From NCBI RefSeq assembly GCF_036053395.1, contig NZ_CP107942.1:8140501-8204500 (forward strand): a DNA stretch of 64,000 nt, in the 5' to 3' direction. Origin of the DNA: Actinoplanes sp. NBC_00393 (GTDB taxonomy: Bacteria; Actinomycetota; Actinomycetes; Mycobacteriales; Micromonosporaceae). Each line of letters opens with the position of its first letter. Position 1 is the first letter of the stretch. Made by a program: the position numbers and the translations under genes. The notes under the pieces were generated by a model. It was not told the origin of the DNA. It was given only the letters and a program-made list of their open reading frames with translations, and ran no database searches. Below, piece by piece: positions 39,171 through 49,645 of the stretch.

Positions 39171-39651
39171 TACCGCGGACCTGTACGACCAGTACGGCGA
39201 GAAGCTCGGCTCCTGCGACACCCAGCTACGCCAATACGGCGGAACCCCCGTCTTCCACGGTCCCGCCGTCACCGTCTCCTGCTTCGAGGACAACGCCCTG
39301 CTCAAATCCGTTCTCAGTGAACCCGGCGCCGGCCGGGTGCTCGTGGTCGACGGCGGCGGTTCGGTGCACACGGCCCTGATGGGCGACATCATCGGCGGTC
39401 TCGCCGTCGACAACGGCTGGGCCGGCGTCATCATCAACGGCGCGGTCCGCGACGTGGCGGCCCTGCGCGAACTCCCGGTCGGCATCAAGGCGCTCGGCTC
39501 CAACCCGCGCAAGAGCGCCAAGACCGGCGCCGGAGAACGCGACATCGTCCTCGAATTCGGCGGCTGCCGATTCACACCCGGCGCCCAGGTCGTCAGCGAC
39601 GACGACGGCGTCGTCGTACTTCCCGCCGGATCCGGACACCTCGACGGCTGA
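39163..39651 (+). CDS. RraA-like 4-hydroxy-4-methyl-2-oxoglutarate aldolase/regulator family protein
   Basis: The protein has 162 residues from the ATG at 39163 (AAAGGAACG upstream). RraA/HMG-aldolase fold markers are [81 protein letters not shown] and DDDGVVVLP. The G-x-x-R-D motif with downstream D/E residues binds the metal and pyruvate-enolate. In catabolic clusters such proteins cleave C4-substituted 2-oxo acids or decarboxylate oxaloacetate; a role as RNase E inhibitor is unlikely here. Confidence 0.85.
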   Translation: MTNTADLYDQYGEKLGSCDTQLRQYGGTPVFHGPAVTVSCFEDNALLKSVLSEPGAGRVLVVDGGGSVHTALMGDIIGGLAVDNGWAGVIINGAVRDVAALRELPVGIKALGSNPRKSAKTGAGERDIVLEFGGCRFTPGAQVVSDDDGVVVLPAGSGHLDG

Positions 39652-39756
39652 GCCGGATACCGGACGGCGGACCGGCTGCCGAACGAAAGCACCCAGCTCA
39701 GCGCATTGCCCTTGTCGCCGATAGGAAACACGGTCGGCTTCGACACGGGAGATGCG

Positions 39757-41385
39757 ATGACACCACGCGATCAGGGAACAGACGTCGCCTCGGCAACCCG
39801 GTCCCCAGGAGGCTGGTTCGCCAACCGGCCGGTCAACCTCAAGATCATGTCGATCGTCACGGTCATGGCGGTCGCCTCCATGGCGATCGCCTACACCGGC
39901 TTCACCCGGCTACAGAAACTGGACCGCCAGAGCCACGCCCTCTACACCGACAGTATCGAACCCATCGTCGATCTGGCAGCGCTCTACCAGCCGTTCCAGG
40001 GCATGCGGGGCCGGGTCCTCGAGTACGGCGTCGCCTCCACCGCGACACGCGCCGATCTACGCGAGGAAATCGAATCCCGGGTGACCCGGGTGACCGACGG
40101 TGTGACCGCCTACCTGCCGTATGCGGCGGACCCCGCCCAGATGGCGGTCTTCAGCGACAACTTCGCCGACTTCGTCGACTACTCACAGAACACCCTGCTC
40201 CCGCTGGCGGACAAGGGCAACACCGCGGCCTTCGCCAAGAACTACCGAGACACCCTGCTACCGATCATCACCACGGCATCAGACGCCCTCGACGCCGAGA
40301 ACGAAGCTCAAGCCGCGAAAGCAAAAGCACGTACCGAAGCGAACACCGATACCGCGCACGCAGCCGAACGCCTCCTGATCATCGTGCTGATCGTCGGCCT
40401 GGCCCTGGCCGTCCTGCTCGGTCTCTACGTCACCCGGCTGATCGTGCGGCCCCTCGCCGGCGTCCGCCGCTCACTGGCAGCCATGGAACAGGGCGACCTG
40501 ACCGTGGCGGCAACGGTGACCAGCCACGACGAAGTCGGCCAGATGGCACAGATGCTCAACCGCGCCCAGACCGAGGTACGGACCGTCGTCGGATCAGTCG
40601 CCGGCGCGGTGACCCGCCTCAGCGCGGCCTCAGCGCAGACCACCGAGATCGCGACTCGCATCAGCCGCAACGCCGAACAGGCGTCGACCCAGGCCAAGGT
40701 CGTCTCGGACGCCTCCGAAGAAGTATCCGCGGGCGTCAGCACCGTCGCCGCCGGTTCCGAGGAGATGGGCGCTGCGATCAGCGAAATCGCGCAGAGCGCC
40801 AACGCAGCCGCCGAGGTCGCCAGACAGGCCGTGGCGGTAGCCGAGTCGACCAACCAGACGATCGCCACCCTCGGCGAATCCAGCCGCCAGATCGGCGACG
40901 TGATCAAGACGATCACCGCGATCGCGGAACAGACCAACCTGCTGGCCCTCAACGCCACCATCGAGGCCGCCCGCGCCGGAGAACTCGGCAAAGGCTTCGC
41001 GGTCGTGGCCAGCGAGGTCAAAGACCTGGCCCAGGAGACAGCCCGCGCCACCGAAGACATCTCCCAGCGAGTCCAGGCCATCCAATCCGACAGCGGACAC
41101 GCGGTCACCGCCATCCAGCAGATCGCCGAAGTGATCGGCAGCGTCAACGACTACATCACCACCATCGCCTCCGCCGTCGAGGAACAGAGCGCCACCACCG
41201 CCGAGATGAACCGCAACGTCACCGAAGCCGCCAACGCCACCGGACAGATCAGCGCCAGCATCGACAACGTCGCGCAGACCGCCCGCGCCACAGCCGAATC
41301 CGTCGGCGACGCGGAACAGTCAGCGAACGAACTGACCCGCATGTCCACCGAACTACAGACCGCGATCTCCCGCTTCACCTACTGA
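39757..41385 (+). CDS. Methyl-accepting chemotaxis protein
   Basis: The protein has 542 residues from the ATG at 39757 (GGGAGATGCG upstream). TM1 ([17 protein letters not shown]) and TM2 ([20 protein letters not shown]) flank a four-helix-bundle sensor domain of about 150 residues. A HAMP domain ([23 protein letters not shown]…) and a long signalling coiled coil follow, with the hairpin tip [37 protein letters not shown]. It signals to CheA/CheW. Chemoreceptors are unusual in actinomycetes except those with motile spores, such as Actinoplanes. No che genes are adjacent. Confidence 0.93.
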   Translation: MTPRDQGTDVASATRSPGGWFANRPVNLKIMSIVTVMAVASMAIAYTGFTRLQKLDRQSHALYTDSIEPIVDLAALYQPFQGMRGRVLEYGVASTATRADLREEIESRVTRVTDGVTAYLPYAADPAQMAVFSDNFADFVDYSQNTLLPLADKGNTAAFAKNYRDTLLPIITTASDALDAENEAQAAKAKARTEANTDTAHAAERLLIIVLIVGLALAVLLGLYVTRLIVRPLAGVRRSLAAMEQGDLTVAATVTSHDEVGQMAQMLNRAQTEVRTVVGSVAGAVTRLSAASAQTTEIATRISRNAEQASTQAKVVSDASEEVSAGVSTVAAGSEEMGAAISEIAQSANAAAEVARQAVAVAESTNQTIATLGESSRQIGDVIKTITAIAEQTNLLALNATIEAARAGELGKGFAVVASEVKDLAQETARATEDISQRVQAIQSDSGHAVTAIQQIAEVIGSVNDYITTIASAVEEQSATTAEMNRNVTEAANATGQISASIDNVAQTARATAESVGDAEQSANELTRMSTELQTAISRFTY

Positions 41386-41506
41386 ACGGCCAATCCGCCA
41401 CCCCGACGCCGCTACCCAATCACGGAGGTCACTCTGCCGGGCGGCTGCCCGATCGCGCCACACCACTCACCCTGGAAACAAAGAACAACGAGCAGGGCGG
41501 TGCGCG

Positions 41507-42922
41507 ATGCCAGAAACAGGAAAGCTCTTCAAACGGTGCGGATGCCGCAACGATCACGGGCAGCGGCTCGAACAGCACTGCCCCAGACTCGCCGAGCGCG
41601 GGCACGGCTCCTGGTACTTCCACTGCTCCGCACCGAACCTGTTCGGCCGTTCCGAGCGGATCCGCCGCGGCGGATTCATGTCCCAGGCGGACGCGCGCCA
41701 CGCGCGAGACGAGACTCTGGCCGACAGCGTGGCCCGGCGCTGCGGTGACGGCTGGACCGTCGAACGCTGGCTACGGCACTGGCTCGGCACCCGCACCCGG
41801 ATCCGGCCGACCACCCGGCTGCACTACACCCGCGACGTCGAACTCGTCCTCATTCCGCACCTCGGCCACTACCGGCTCAGTGACCTTGACGGACCGCTGC
41901 TGCGCGCGGTCTTCGCCGAGATCGCCCAAACCACCAACGCCAAGGGCAAGCCCCAATCGCCGTCCGCGCTCAACCACCTGCGCACCACCCTGCGCGCGGC
42001 ATTGAACCTCGCCGTCCGCGAAGAGCTGATCGACAGCAACCCGGCCCGGCACATCGAAATCCACGGCTACCGGCGCCCGCACGCCCAGGTCTGGACCGAC
42101 GGCCGCGTCGAAGAATGGGAACGCACCTGTGAACACCCGTCCGTCGCGGTCTGGACCGCCACGCAGCTCGCCACCTTCCTGGAAGCCAACGCCGAGGACT
42201 CCCTGTTCGCGTTCTGGTGGCTCGCGGCCCTGCGCGGCCTGCGCCGCGGCGAGCTCTGCGGCCTGCGGTGGGCGGCTGTCGACCTCGACCGAGGGCTGTT
42301 GTTCGTCGAACGTCAGCGCACCACCGCCGGCTACCAGGTTGTCGAAGGCGACCCGAAGACCGCAGCCGGCCGTCGCGCCGTCGCACTCGACAAACACACT
42401 GTCAGCATCCTGCGGGCCCACCGCAGCCGGCAACTCAACCACCGCGACCGCCGCCACGCCGCCGGCCAGATCTGTGTCGACTCCGGGTATGTGTTCACCC
42501 GTAAAGACGGCCAGCCGATCAACCCGAACTACGCCACCACAAGGTTTCGCAAACTCACGGAACGGGCCGGGCTGCCGCCGGTCCGGCTGCACGACCTGCG
42601 CCACGGCGCCGCCTCCCTCGCCCACGAGGCCGGGGCGGATCTGAAGACGCTTCAGGATCTGCTCGGGCATTCCAGCATCGTGGTCACCGCAGACACGTAC
42701 ACCAGCGTGCTGCCCGACTCCCAGCGGCGCTGCGCCGACGCGACCGCCGCTCTGGTGCTGGCCGCGGCCCGGCACACCCGAAAGCGCATCAAGGAAAAGG
42801 CGGCAAAGAACCGGCCCGCCAGCCGCGGCGAAAAACAAGCACCCTCGGAGAAACGACCCGCCCTCAAAAAGCGAAGCCGCAGGTCACGTGGCCGCCGCAA
42901 CCCGATCCGTCACGGAAAGTGA
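41507..42922 (+). CDS. int: Tyrosine integrase 1
   Basis: The protein has 471 residues. An N-terminal Cys/His cluster (Cys11, Cys13, Cys25, His33, Cys40) suggests a zinc-binding arm-type domain. A SAM-like core-binding domain (WLRHWLGTRTRIRPTTRLHYTRDV…) and the catalytic domain follow, with Arg246 (LRRGEL), the HDLRH box (His362, Arg365), His388 (LLGHSS) and Tyr398 (TADTYTS). The C-terminus is Lys/Arg-rich. Its gene ends about 100 bases before att site 2, the usual place for an integrase whose attP lies just downstream. It is closely similar to integrase 2. Confidence 0.93.
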   Translation: MPETGKLFKRCGCRNDHGQRLEQHCPRLAERGHGSWYFHCSAPNLFGRSERIRRGGFMSQADARHARDETLADSVARRCGDGWTVERWLRHWLGTRTRIRPTTRLHYTRDVELVLIPHLGHYRLSDLDGPLLRAVFAEIAQTTNAKGKPQSPSALNHLRTTLRAALNLAVREELIDSNPARHIEIHGYRRPHAQVWTDGRVEEWERTCEHPSVAVWTATQLATFLEANAEDSLFAFWWLAALRGLRRGELCGLRWAAVDLDRGLLFVERQRTTAGYQVVEGDPKTAAGRRAVALDKHTVSILRAHRSRQLNHRDRRHAAGQICVDSGYVFTRKDGQPINPNYATTRFRKLTERAGLPPVRLHDLRHGAASLAHEAGADLKTLQDLLGHSSIVVTADTYTSVLPDSQRRCADATAALVLAAARHTRKRIKEKAAKNRPASRGEKQAPSEKRPALKKRSRRSRGRRNPIRHGK

Positions 42923-43024
42923 TGACACCCATGTGGCACCCAACTGACACCCATCGTCCAATCAGGCCGGACAGCAAGAAGGGCCTGACCCACGTTTCCG
43001 CAGTTCAGACCCATCTAAATCTTG

Positions 43025-43066
43025 TGCGCCCGAAGGGACTCGAACCCCTAACCTTCTGATCCGTAG
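43025..43066 (-). other. attachment site 2: tRNA-Arg(ACG) 3'-half core
   Basis: The 42 bases are identical to att site 1 up to the anticodon loop (minus strand CTACGGATCAGAAGGTTAGG…). The tRNA match stops at the anticodon: the stem-closing TCTGA is absent and element sequence starts. It marks the junction between island A and island B. Confidence 0.8.
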
Positions 43067-43290
43067 GTGGTCGCGAGTACACTCTGCTACGTGCGCACTC
43101 AAAGCCGTTCCCAAAGACATATTACCAGCTCAGGGCGACTCTGCGTTTCCGCAGGCCGAGGCCGAGTCCAAGATTGACTTGCCTCCCACACCGATAGCCG
43201 CCGCTCGCGCGTGCTGATTTAGTCGCGCCCGTGCTGAAACGGTCACCGACGTCCGATCACCACCGGATCACCACGCAACACCATCACACA
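43067..43290. repeat. Noncoding island left end, copy 2
   Basis: This is the counterpart of 3577-3822, with substitutions and short indels. It starts right after the att core. The sequence from 43291 to 43547 shows no convincing gene of its own. Confidence 0.65.
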
Positions 43291-43547
43291 GTGTAGGCCC
43301 GCTTCAATCGGGCTGCTCAGGGCGAAGTGCCAACGCCCCTGCTACCGAGGCTACTGCCTCGTGACATCCGCCGTAGCGACATGCGATCACCTGCGGATCA
43401 CCATCCGAGACACGGTCGCGGCCCATCACCCCGAGCCGCCACCGAAGTCTGTTGCTGACAGCGAGCGCGAGGAAGCATCTGATCCATAGCGTAGATCGTC
43501 GTTCGCCACGATCGTCAGAATTCGACCCGCAGCGCCGATACACGGGT

Positions 43548-45086
43548 GTGGCAATTCGAGAGGATCCTCCGGCACGCCAGCCCGGCCGCACGGCGACCGT
43601 GTACTTCATGATCGTGTCTGCTGCGCTGGTGACGGTTTTCGCCGCGGGTGGTGCGACCTGGCATCAGATGGCGCTCCTCTCGGCAAGTGTCGCTGCCCTG
43701 GTCGCGGTCGTGACGGCTGGGCGCATACATCGCCATGCGTACCGGCTGCCGTGGAACCTGGTGGCTTTCGGGCTGTCGCTGCTGACTGTGGTCAACGCCC
43801 TGTCCTGGGTGGGAGACACCCTGCATGGAGGTGTCTCCGTCTGGCCGATCGCGCCGTTCCAGATCGCCGGCTACCTGGCTCTTCTGGCGGCGAGTCTGCT
43901 GGTGGTGAGGCGACGTGCCCGCGATGACAGCGGCGAGGTCATCGATGCGGCAGTCCTTGGCATTGCCGCCGCCGCACCGGTCTGGGAATATGTGCTGCGC
44001 CCCGCATTATTGGCCGCCAAGACACCAACTTATGTACATATCGGTGTTTTGGTGCAGATTTTACCGTTGATGGGCATTCTTGGATCAATGCTGCGTATCG
44101 CTCAGGCGGCCGGTCGTCAGCAGGTCAGCGTGTGGCTGTTCTTCGGCGCACTTGCATGCGCGGTCGCGGGCGACGTGTCTTTCACGACCACCGGGAACAC
44201 CCCCGGCATCGCCTCGGCGGTAACCGGCTTGTGCTACATGGCCGGCTACCTGCTGATGGGCGCGGCGGCCCTGCACCCGACGGCCGGCACCCTCACGACA
44301 CGCGCTGCGAGTAACGATGCGGCGCCCACCAAGACCCGATTCAGCCTGTTCGGCGGCGCGCTCATCGCCATTCCTGTCGTTGGCGGGATCCCACAACTGT
44401 TCGGACAGGCCCCAGACGGGTTACTGCTTACTCTCGGGCCCCTGGCCATGGTGCCGATGGTCCTGATCCGTGCTCGTCAGCTTCTGGCTCAGCGGTCACA
44501 AGACCGAGACGAGTTGGAGTACCAGGCCAGCCATGATGACCTCACCGGCTTGGTCAATCGGCGAAAGCTCTTCGCCGACGTCAAGCACGCCCTCATGAGG
44601 GCAACGCACAGCCCACCCTCGATGGCCACCGTGCTGTACTGCGATCTCGACGACTTCAAGCCAATCAACGACCGTTACGGCCATGAAGCCGGCGATGAGG
44701 TGCTCCGATGCGTCGCCCGCCGCCTCGCGGCCACTCTGCGCGAGAGCGACATCGTTGCTCGCGTCGGTGGTGACGAGTTCCTCGCGTACTGCCCCGGCGT
44801 CGACCGAACCGCCGCCGGATCGCTGCGACACAGCGTCGAAGACGCCCTCAAGGAACCGATTCTCTGGAACGGTACGACGCTGAGCATCGGCGTGACGGTC
44901 GGAACCGCTACCAGCGTCCAGGACGGGAACCTCTCGCCGGATGAGTTGATCGCCGCCGCCGACGCCGCTATGTACGAACGCAAGCGGGCTCGCAAGTCCA
45001 CTCCTCTCAGGGCTACCACGAGAGCCGACGTCGGCCACGTTGCGGACGGGGCCGGTCGCCGGCATAGGGCGACTAGTGAGCTCTGA
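43548..45086 (+). CDS. Membrane-bound diguanylate cyclase (GGDEF)
   Basis: The protein has 512 residues from the GTG at 43548; other starts (43599, 43608, or further upstream) are possible because no clear RBS is seen. About eight to nine hydrophobic segments form a MASE-like membrane sensor. The GGDEF domain begins YQASHDDLTGLVNRRKLF, with metal-site CDLDDFKPINDRYGHEAGDEVL and the intact signature GGDEF. An RxxD I-site (RESD) stands five residues before it, so product inhibition is expected. It makes c-di-GMP; no EAL domain is present. Confidence 0.88.
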   Translation: MAIREDPPARQPGRTATVYFMIVSAALVTVFAAGGATWHQMALLSASVAALVAVVTAGRIHRHAYRLPWNLVAFGLSLLTVVNALSWVGDTLHGGVSVWPIAPFQIAGYLALLAASLLVVRRRARDDSGEVIDAAVLGIAAAAPVWEYVLRPALLAAKTPTYVHIGVLVQILPLMGILGSMLRIAQAAGRQQVSVWLFFGALACAVAGDVSFTTTGNTPGIASAVTGLCYMAGYLLMGAAALHPTAGTLTTRAASNDAAPTKTRFSLFGGALIAIPVVGGIPQLFGQAPDGLLLTLGPLAMVPMVLIRARQLLAQRSQDRDELEYQASHDDLTGLVNRRKLFADVKHALMRATHSPPSMATVLYCDLDDFKPINDRYGHEAGDEVLRCVARRLAATLRESDIVARVGGDEFLAYCPGVDRTAAGSLRHSVEDALKEPILWNGTTLSIGVTVGTATSVQDGNLSPDELIAAADAAMYERKRARKSTPLRATTRADVGHVADGAGRRHRATSEL

Positions 45087-45249
45087 TACGGATCACGACA
45101 TGATCTTTGGCGTTGCCGGCCCCGGCCGTTCCAGACGGATCGAGGCGGCGCAACCATGCCGCCGACATGCCTGCGGCCACCGCACCCCACGATGACCGCC
45201 TCCTCGGGCTTTGCCTTCCTGGCTACACTGCGGCGATCACAATCGGAGC

Positions 45250-45264
45250 ACCCCCGGGGGGTAT
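45250..45264. promoter_or_regulatory. CsoR/CstR-type box, degenerate
   Basis: ACCCCCGGGGGGTAT resembles the other boxes but lacks the central T/A and the first AT. It lies in a gene-free stretch of 460 bases (45087-45546) before the CstR-like gene. Confidence 0.35.
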
Positions 45265-45315
45265 CTTCGGACGGACGCCGGAAGACGCCGATGGCCGCGA
45301 GCTGACGGCAGGTGA

Positions 45316-45816
<501 letters not shown>

Positions 45817-45883
45817 TCGAATCATCCTCGCCGCCTACGGAGGTGGCGGGACGATGAGACCTTGGCCGCACTGTGTCTCTTGC

Positions 45884-45899
45884 ATACCCCCAGGGGTAT
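45884..45899. promoter_or_regulatory. CsoR/CstR-type operator box of the sulfur operon
   Basis: ATACCCCCAGGGGTAT ends 20 bases before the GTG of the first rhodanese gene. Confidence 0.7.
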
Positions 45900-45919
45900 A
45901 CACTGATTGGAGTTTTATC

Positions 45920-46228
45920 GTGACCGTACGACAGATCCCGGTTGGTGAGCTGCACCAGGCCGGCACCGACGGGGTGCTGCTGGATGTCCGTGGGCCCGGC
46001 GAGTACGCCGAGGGCCATCTGCCGGGCGCGGTGAACGTGCCGCTCGACGAGCTGAACGCGGTCGCCGCCCGCTATGCCGGGCAGGACGTGGTGACGGTGT
46101 GCCGTTCCGGTGCTCGCAGCCTGACCGCCGCGCAGATGCTGGCCGCGGCCGGCGCCCGGGTGCAGTCGCTAGCCGGCGGCACCGAGGCATGGCAGCGCGC
46201 CGGGCATCCGGTCGAGACCGGCCGCTGA
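45920..46228 (+). CDS. Single-domain rhodanese sulfurtransferase
   Basis: The protein has 102 residues from the GTG at 45920, with TTGGAG upstream. It is one rhodanese domain: GVLLDVRGPGEYAEGHLPGAVNVPLDEL and the active-site loop CRSGAR, with Cys persulfide formation expected. It moves sulfane sulfur to or from low-molecular thiols such as mycothiol. First gene of the CstR-controlled operon. Confidence 0.9.
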   Translation: MTVRQIPVGELHQAGTDGVLLDVRGPGEYAEGHLPGAVNVPLDELNAVAARYAGQDVVTVCRSGARSLTAAQMLAAAGARVQSLAGGTEAWQRAGHPVETGR

Positions 46229-46260
46229 CCACCGGCCATCCGAGCGAGGAGAAGAGTGCA

Positions 46261-47655
46261 ATGACTGAGCTGAGCGTGGAGGTCGTGCAGACCTCGTCCC
46301 TGGGTGACCGCTCCTACCTGGCCCATGACGGGCGGGTCGCGATCGTGGTGGACCCGCAGCGTGACATCGACCGGATCCTGGCCCTGGCCGGGCGGCTCGG
46401 CGTGCGGATCACGCACGTCGCCGAGACGCACCTGCACAACGACTACGTCTCCGGCGGCCTCGCTCTGGCGAAGCTGACCGGCGCCACTTACCTGGTGGCC
46501 GCGGATGACGAGGTCGGATTCGAGCGGCGGCCGGTGGCCGACGGCGACGAGATCACCGTGTCCGACCGGATGCGGTTGCGGGTGGTGGCCACGCCCGGGC
46601 ACACCTTCCACCACCTGTCCTACGTCCTCGACAGCGCCGCCGGGCCGGTCGGGGTGTTCACCGGCGGGTCGCTGCTGTTCGGCACCACCGGCCGCACCGA
46701 CCTGCTCGGCCAGCAGCACGCCCACACCCTCGCCGAGCACCAGCACGCCTCGGTGCGGCGGCTGGCGGACCTGCTGCCCGACGGCGCGCAGGTGTGGCCC
46801 ACCCACGGCTTCGGCAGCTTCTGCTCCGCCACTCAGTCCGACGCGCCGGAGTCGACGATCGGCCGGGAACGTACCGCCAACCCGGCGCTGCGCCTGGAGA
46901 CCGACGACTTCGTGCGGGAGACCCTGGCCGGCCTGGACGCCTATCCGGCGTACTACGCGCACATGGGCGCCCGCAACACCGCAGGCGCTGACCTGATCGA
47001 CCTCACCCCGGTGGCCGCCGCCGACCCGGCCGAACTCGCGGCCCGGATAGCGGCCGGCGAGTGGGTGGTCGACCTGCGCAGTCGCAAGGCGTTCGCGCAC
47101 CGGCACCTGGCCGGCACGCTCAGCTTCGGCCTGGACGGGCCGATGTCGACGTGGCTGGGCTGGATGGCCCCGTGGGGTGCCCCGGTCACCCTGCTCGGTG
47201 ACAGCGAGCAGCAGGTCGCCGACGCCCAGCGGGAACTGGCCCGCATCGGTATCGACCGGCCCGCCGCAGCGGCCACCGGCGACCCCGAGCAGTGGGCCGG
47301 CGGCGACGACACCCGCCTCACCCAACTCACCACCGCAACCTTCGCCGACCTGGCCGCAGCCCGCACCGGCACCGCGCCTGACGGTCTTCCCGAGGCGGAT
47401 GTGCTGCTCGACGTGCGGATGAGCAACGAGTGGCGCTCCGACCACATCGACGGCGCCGTGCACATCCCGCTGCCCGACCTGCCCCACCGGCTCGCCGACG
47501 TGCCCGCGGGCACGGTGTGGGTGCACTGCGGCTCCGGCTACCGCGCCGCAGCCGCCACCAGCCTGCTGCAACGCGCCGGCCGCCACGTCGTGCACATCGA
47601 CGACGCCTACGCCGACGCCGCCGGCGCCGGTCTGCCCATCGTCCCCGGACACTGA
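46261..47655 (+). CDS. MBL-fold persulfide dioxygenase-rhodanese fusion (CstB-like)
   Basis: The protein has 464 residues (GAGGAGAAGAG upstream). Residues 1-245 form a metallo-beta-lactamase domain with ETHLHNDYVSGG, ATPGHTFHHLSY and WPTHGFGSFC supplying the mononuclear iron site of persulfide dioxygenases. Two rhodanese domains follow. The first (EWVVDLRSRKAFAHRHLAG…LLGDSEQQ) has lost its active Cys; the second has an intact CGSGYR loop. This layout matches CstB, which oxidises thiol persulfides to thiosulfate or sulfite. Confidence 0.9.
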   Translation: MTELSVEVVQTSSLGDRSYLAHDGRVAIVVDPQRDIDRILALAGRLGVRITHVAETHLHNDYVSGGLALAKLTGATYLVAADDEVGFERRPVADGDEITVSDRMRLRVVATPGHTFHHLSYVLDSAAGPVGVFTGGSLLFGTTGRTDLLGQQHAHTLAEHQHASVRRLADLLPDGAQVWPTHGFGSFCSATQSDAPESTIGRERTANPALRLETDDFVRETLAGLDAYPAYYAHMGARNTAGADLIDLTPVAAADPAELAARIAAGEWVVDLRSRKAFAHRHLAGTLSFGLDGPMSTWLGWMAPWGAPVTLLGDSEQQVADAQRELARIGIDRPAAAATGDPEQWAGGDDTRLTQLTTATFADLAAARTGTAPDGLPEADVLLDVRMSNEWRSDHIDGAVHIPLPDLPHRLADVPAGTVWVHCGSGYRAAAATSLLQRAGRHVVHIDDAYADAAGAGLPIVPGH

Positions 47656-47673
47656 ACAGGAGCACCACACCCC

Positions 47674-48264
47674 ATGACCACCTCGCCGACCGGCACCCCA
47701 GCCGCCCTCGACGTCCCCGCCCTGCAACACCTGCTCTCCACCGGCCACGCGCCGCGGCTGATCGACGTGCGCACCCCGGCCGAGTTCGAGACCGCACACA
47801 TCCCCGGCTCCTACAATGTCCCACTCGACCTGCTGCGCGAACACCGCGACGAACTACGTGACCACCTCGACGAGCAGGTCGTGCTGGTCTGCCGCTCCGG
47901 GCAACGCGCCGCCCAGGCCGAACAAGCCCTCGCCGGCGCCGGGCTGCCCAACCTGCGGGTCCTCACCGGCGGCATCACCGCCTGGCAAACCGCCCACGCC
48001 CCGGTCACCACCGGCACACCACGCTGGGACCTGGAACGGCAGGTCCGCCTCGTCGCCGGCAGCATCGTCCTGCTCGCCGTGCTCGCCAGCACCCTGGCCG
48101 AGCCGATCAAGTGGGTGGCCGCGTTCATCGGCGCCGGCCTGACGGTTGCGGCGCTGACCAACACCTGCGCGATGGGCATGCTGCTGGCCAAGCTGCCCTA
48201 CAACCGCGGCCCGCGCACCGACCTCGACCAGGTCGTCACCGCTCTGACCGGCGACCGGCGGTAG
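47674..48264 (+). CDS. Rhodanese with C-terminal DUF2892 membrane domain
   Basis: The protein has 196 residues. The N-terminal rhodanese has RLIDVRTPAEFETAHIPGSYNVPLD and loop CRSGQR. The C-terminal part, ERQVRLVAGSIVLLAVLASTLAEPIKWVAAFIGAGLTVAALTNTCAMGMLLAKLPYN, is the DUF2892 two-helix membrane domain with a Cys in the second helix. It probably places a sulfurtransferase at the membrane, next to the exporter encoded downstream. Confidence 0.88.
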   Translation: MTTSPTGTPAALDVPALQHLLSTGHAPRLIDVRTPAEFETAHIPGSYNVPLDLLREHRDELRDHLDEQVVLVCRSGQRAAQAEQALAGAGLPNLRVLTGGITAWQTAHAPVTTGTPRWDLERQVRLVAGSIVLLAVLASTLAEPIKWVAAFIGAGLTVAALTNTCAMGMLLAKLPYNRGPRTDLDQVVTALTGDRR

Positions 48265-48325
48265 AGGCGATGCACTGTCACCGCGGTATCGGCTTCCGGC
48301 CGGCCCGTGCGGGCCGGAACCCATC

Positions 48326-49102
48326 GTGATCGCCGCTGTCGGGTTCGGGGCGCTGATCGGGATCCTGCTCGGCCTGCTCGGCGGCGGCGGCTCGATCCTC
48401 GCCGTCCCCGCCCTGGTCTACGGCGCCGGACTCACCCTGGCCGCGGCCGTGCCCACCTCGCTGCTGGTGGTCGGCATCTCGTCAGCCACCGCCCTGCTCC
48501 CGCGTCTGAAGGCCGGGCTGGTGCAGTGGCGGATCGCCGCCATCGTCGGCGGCACCGGAGCCGCGGCGGCGTTCGCCGGAGCCGCGGTCAACCGGCTGCT
48601 CGACCCACGGCTGGTCCTGGCCGGTTTCGCGGTGCTCATGGTGGTCGCCGGGTGGCGGATGCTGGGCGGCACCGACGACTGCGGCGGCGACTGCGCCCTG
48701 CCCGGCGGCGGGATCAACTGGCGTGGCTGCCTGCCCAAATCCATCGCCGCCGGCCTCGGGGTCGGCTTCCTCACCGGGCTGTTCGGCGTCGGCGGCGGCT
48801 TCCTGATCATCCCGGCCCTCGTGCTGCTGCTCGGCCTGAGCATGCCCGCCGCCGTCGCGACCTCGCTGGTCATCATCGTGGTGAACTCAGCGGCCGGGTT
48901 CGCCGCGCACGCCGGCGACGCAGCCATCGACTACCGCATCGCCGCGGCGTTCACCCTCGCCGCCATCACCGGCTCTCTCGCCGCCGGCCGCATCGCCACC
49001 CGGCTGCCCACCCGACAGCTGCAACGCGCCTTCGCCTGGCTCGTCATCGCCATCGCCGCGTTCGTCGCCATCCAGGCGATCATCAACCCCGTCACGGCCT
49101 GA
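48326..49102 (+). CDS. TauE/SafE-family sulfite/sulfur-compound exporter
   Basis: The protein has 258 residues from the GTG at 48326. Eight hydrophobic segments with the TauE pattern [27 protein letters not shown] and its repeat [26 protein letters not shown] loop with two Cys (DDCGGDC) lies between the halves. It likely removes sulfite or thiosulfate made by the dioxygenases. Confidence 0.88.
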   Translation: MIAAVGFGALIGILLGLLGGGGSILAVPALVYGAGLTLAAAVPTSLLVVGISSATALLPRLKAGLVQWRIAAIVGGTGAAAAFAGAAVNRLLDPRLVLAGFAVLMVVAGWRMLGGTDDCGGDCALPGGGINWRGCLPKSIAAGLGVGFLTGLFGVGGGFLIIPALVLLLGLSMPAAVATSLVIIVVNSAAGFAAHAGDAAIDYRIAAAFTLAAITGSLAAGRIATRLPTRQLQRAFAWLVIAIAAFVAIQAIINPVTA

Positions 49103-49156
49103 CCCACCGTCCCCGGCAGATCCCGGGATGGCGCAGGCCACACCCACCTTTCTCAG

Positions 49157-49172
49157 ATACCCCCAGGGGTAT
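49157..49172. promoter_or_regulatory. CsoR/CstR-type operator box of the second sulfur unit
   Basis: ATACCCCCAGGGGTAT, identical to the box at 45884, lies 60 bases upstream of the next rhodanese start. It gives the second half of the cluster its own regulated promoter. Confidence 0.7.
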
Positions 49173-49232
49173 CCGATGGGATGAGTGTCAGGCCCGTACG
49201 TCCCACGCCAGCCACGCACCCAGGGGAACCCG

Positions 49233-49604
49233 ATGCCCATAGCCGCGCTGCTCACCAAGCTGTTCCGCAAGCCATACCAGTCCGTCGGGCCGCAGCAGGC
49301 GGCCGCATTGGTCGCCGACCGGGCGGTGCTGCTCGACGTGCGCGAACCAGCCGAATGGCGTGCCGGGCACGCGCCACGGACCCGGCACATCCCCCTCGGG
49401 CAGCTGTCCGCCCGGCTCGCCGAGCTGCCCGCCGGCCTGCCCGTGATCACGGTCTGCAGGTCCGGGGCTCGCTCCCTGCAGGCCGCCGCCCTGCTCGCCC
49501 GCCAGGGCCGGCAGGTGCACGACCTCACCGGTGGCCTGCGCGCCTGGACCAGCGCCGGACTGCCGCTGCAGGCCAAAGGCGGCCGACCCGGCCGGCTCGT
49601 CTGA
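49233..49604 (+). CDS. Single-domain rhodanese sulfurtransferase
   Basis: The protein has 123 residues from the ATG at 49233 (CAGGGGAA upstream). The rhodanese core is AVLLDVREPAEWRAGHAPRTRHIPLGQLSARL, loop CRSGARS. The N-terminal helix (MPIAALLTKLFRKPYQSV) is amphipathic. It shares the same active loop as the rhodanese at 45920 but is not a recent copy. It lies between the box and the second dioxygenase. Confidence 0.88.
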   Translation: MPIAALLTKLFRKPYQSVGPQQAAALVADRAVLLDVREPAEWRAGHAPRTRHIPLGQLSARLAELPAGLPVITVCRSGARSLQAAALLARQGRQVHDLTGGLRAWTSAGLPLQAKGGRPGRLV

Positions 49605-49645
49605 CCCACTCCGAGACCTCACACCACCGGCCACGGGAGAAGACC

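Noticed and set aside
43304..43609. Minus-strand ORF of 101 codons at the left of island B
   Set aside because: It overlaps the start of the GGDEF gene and has no RBS or domain; treated as chance.
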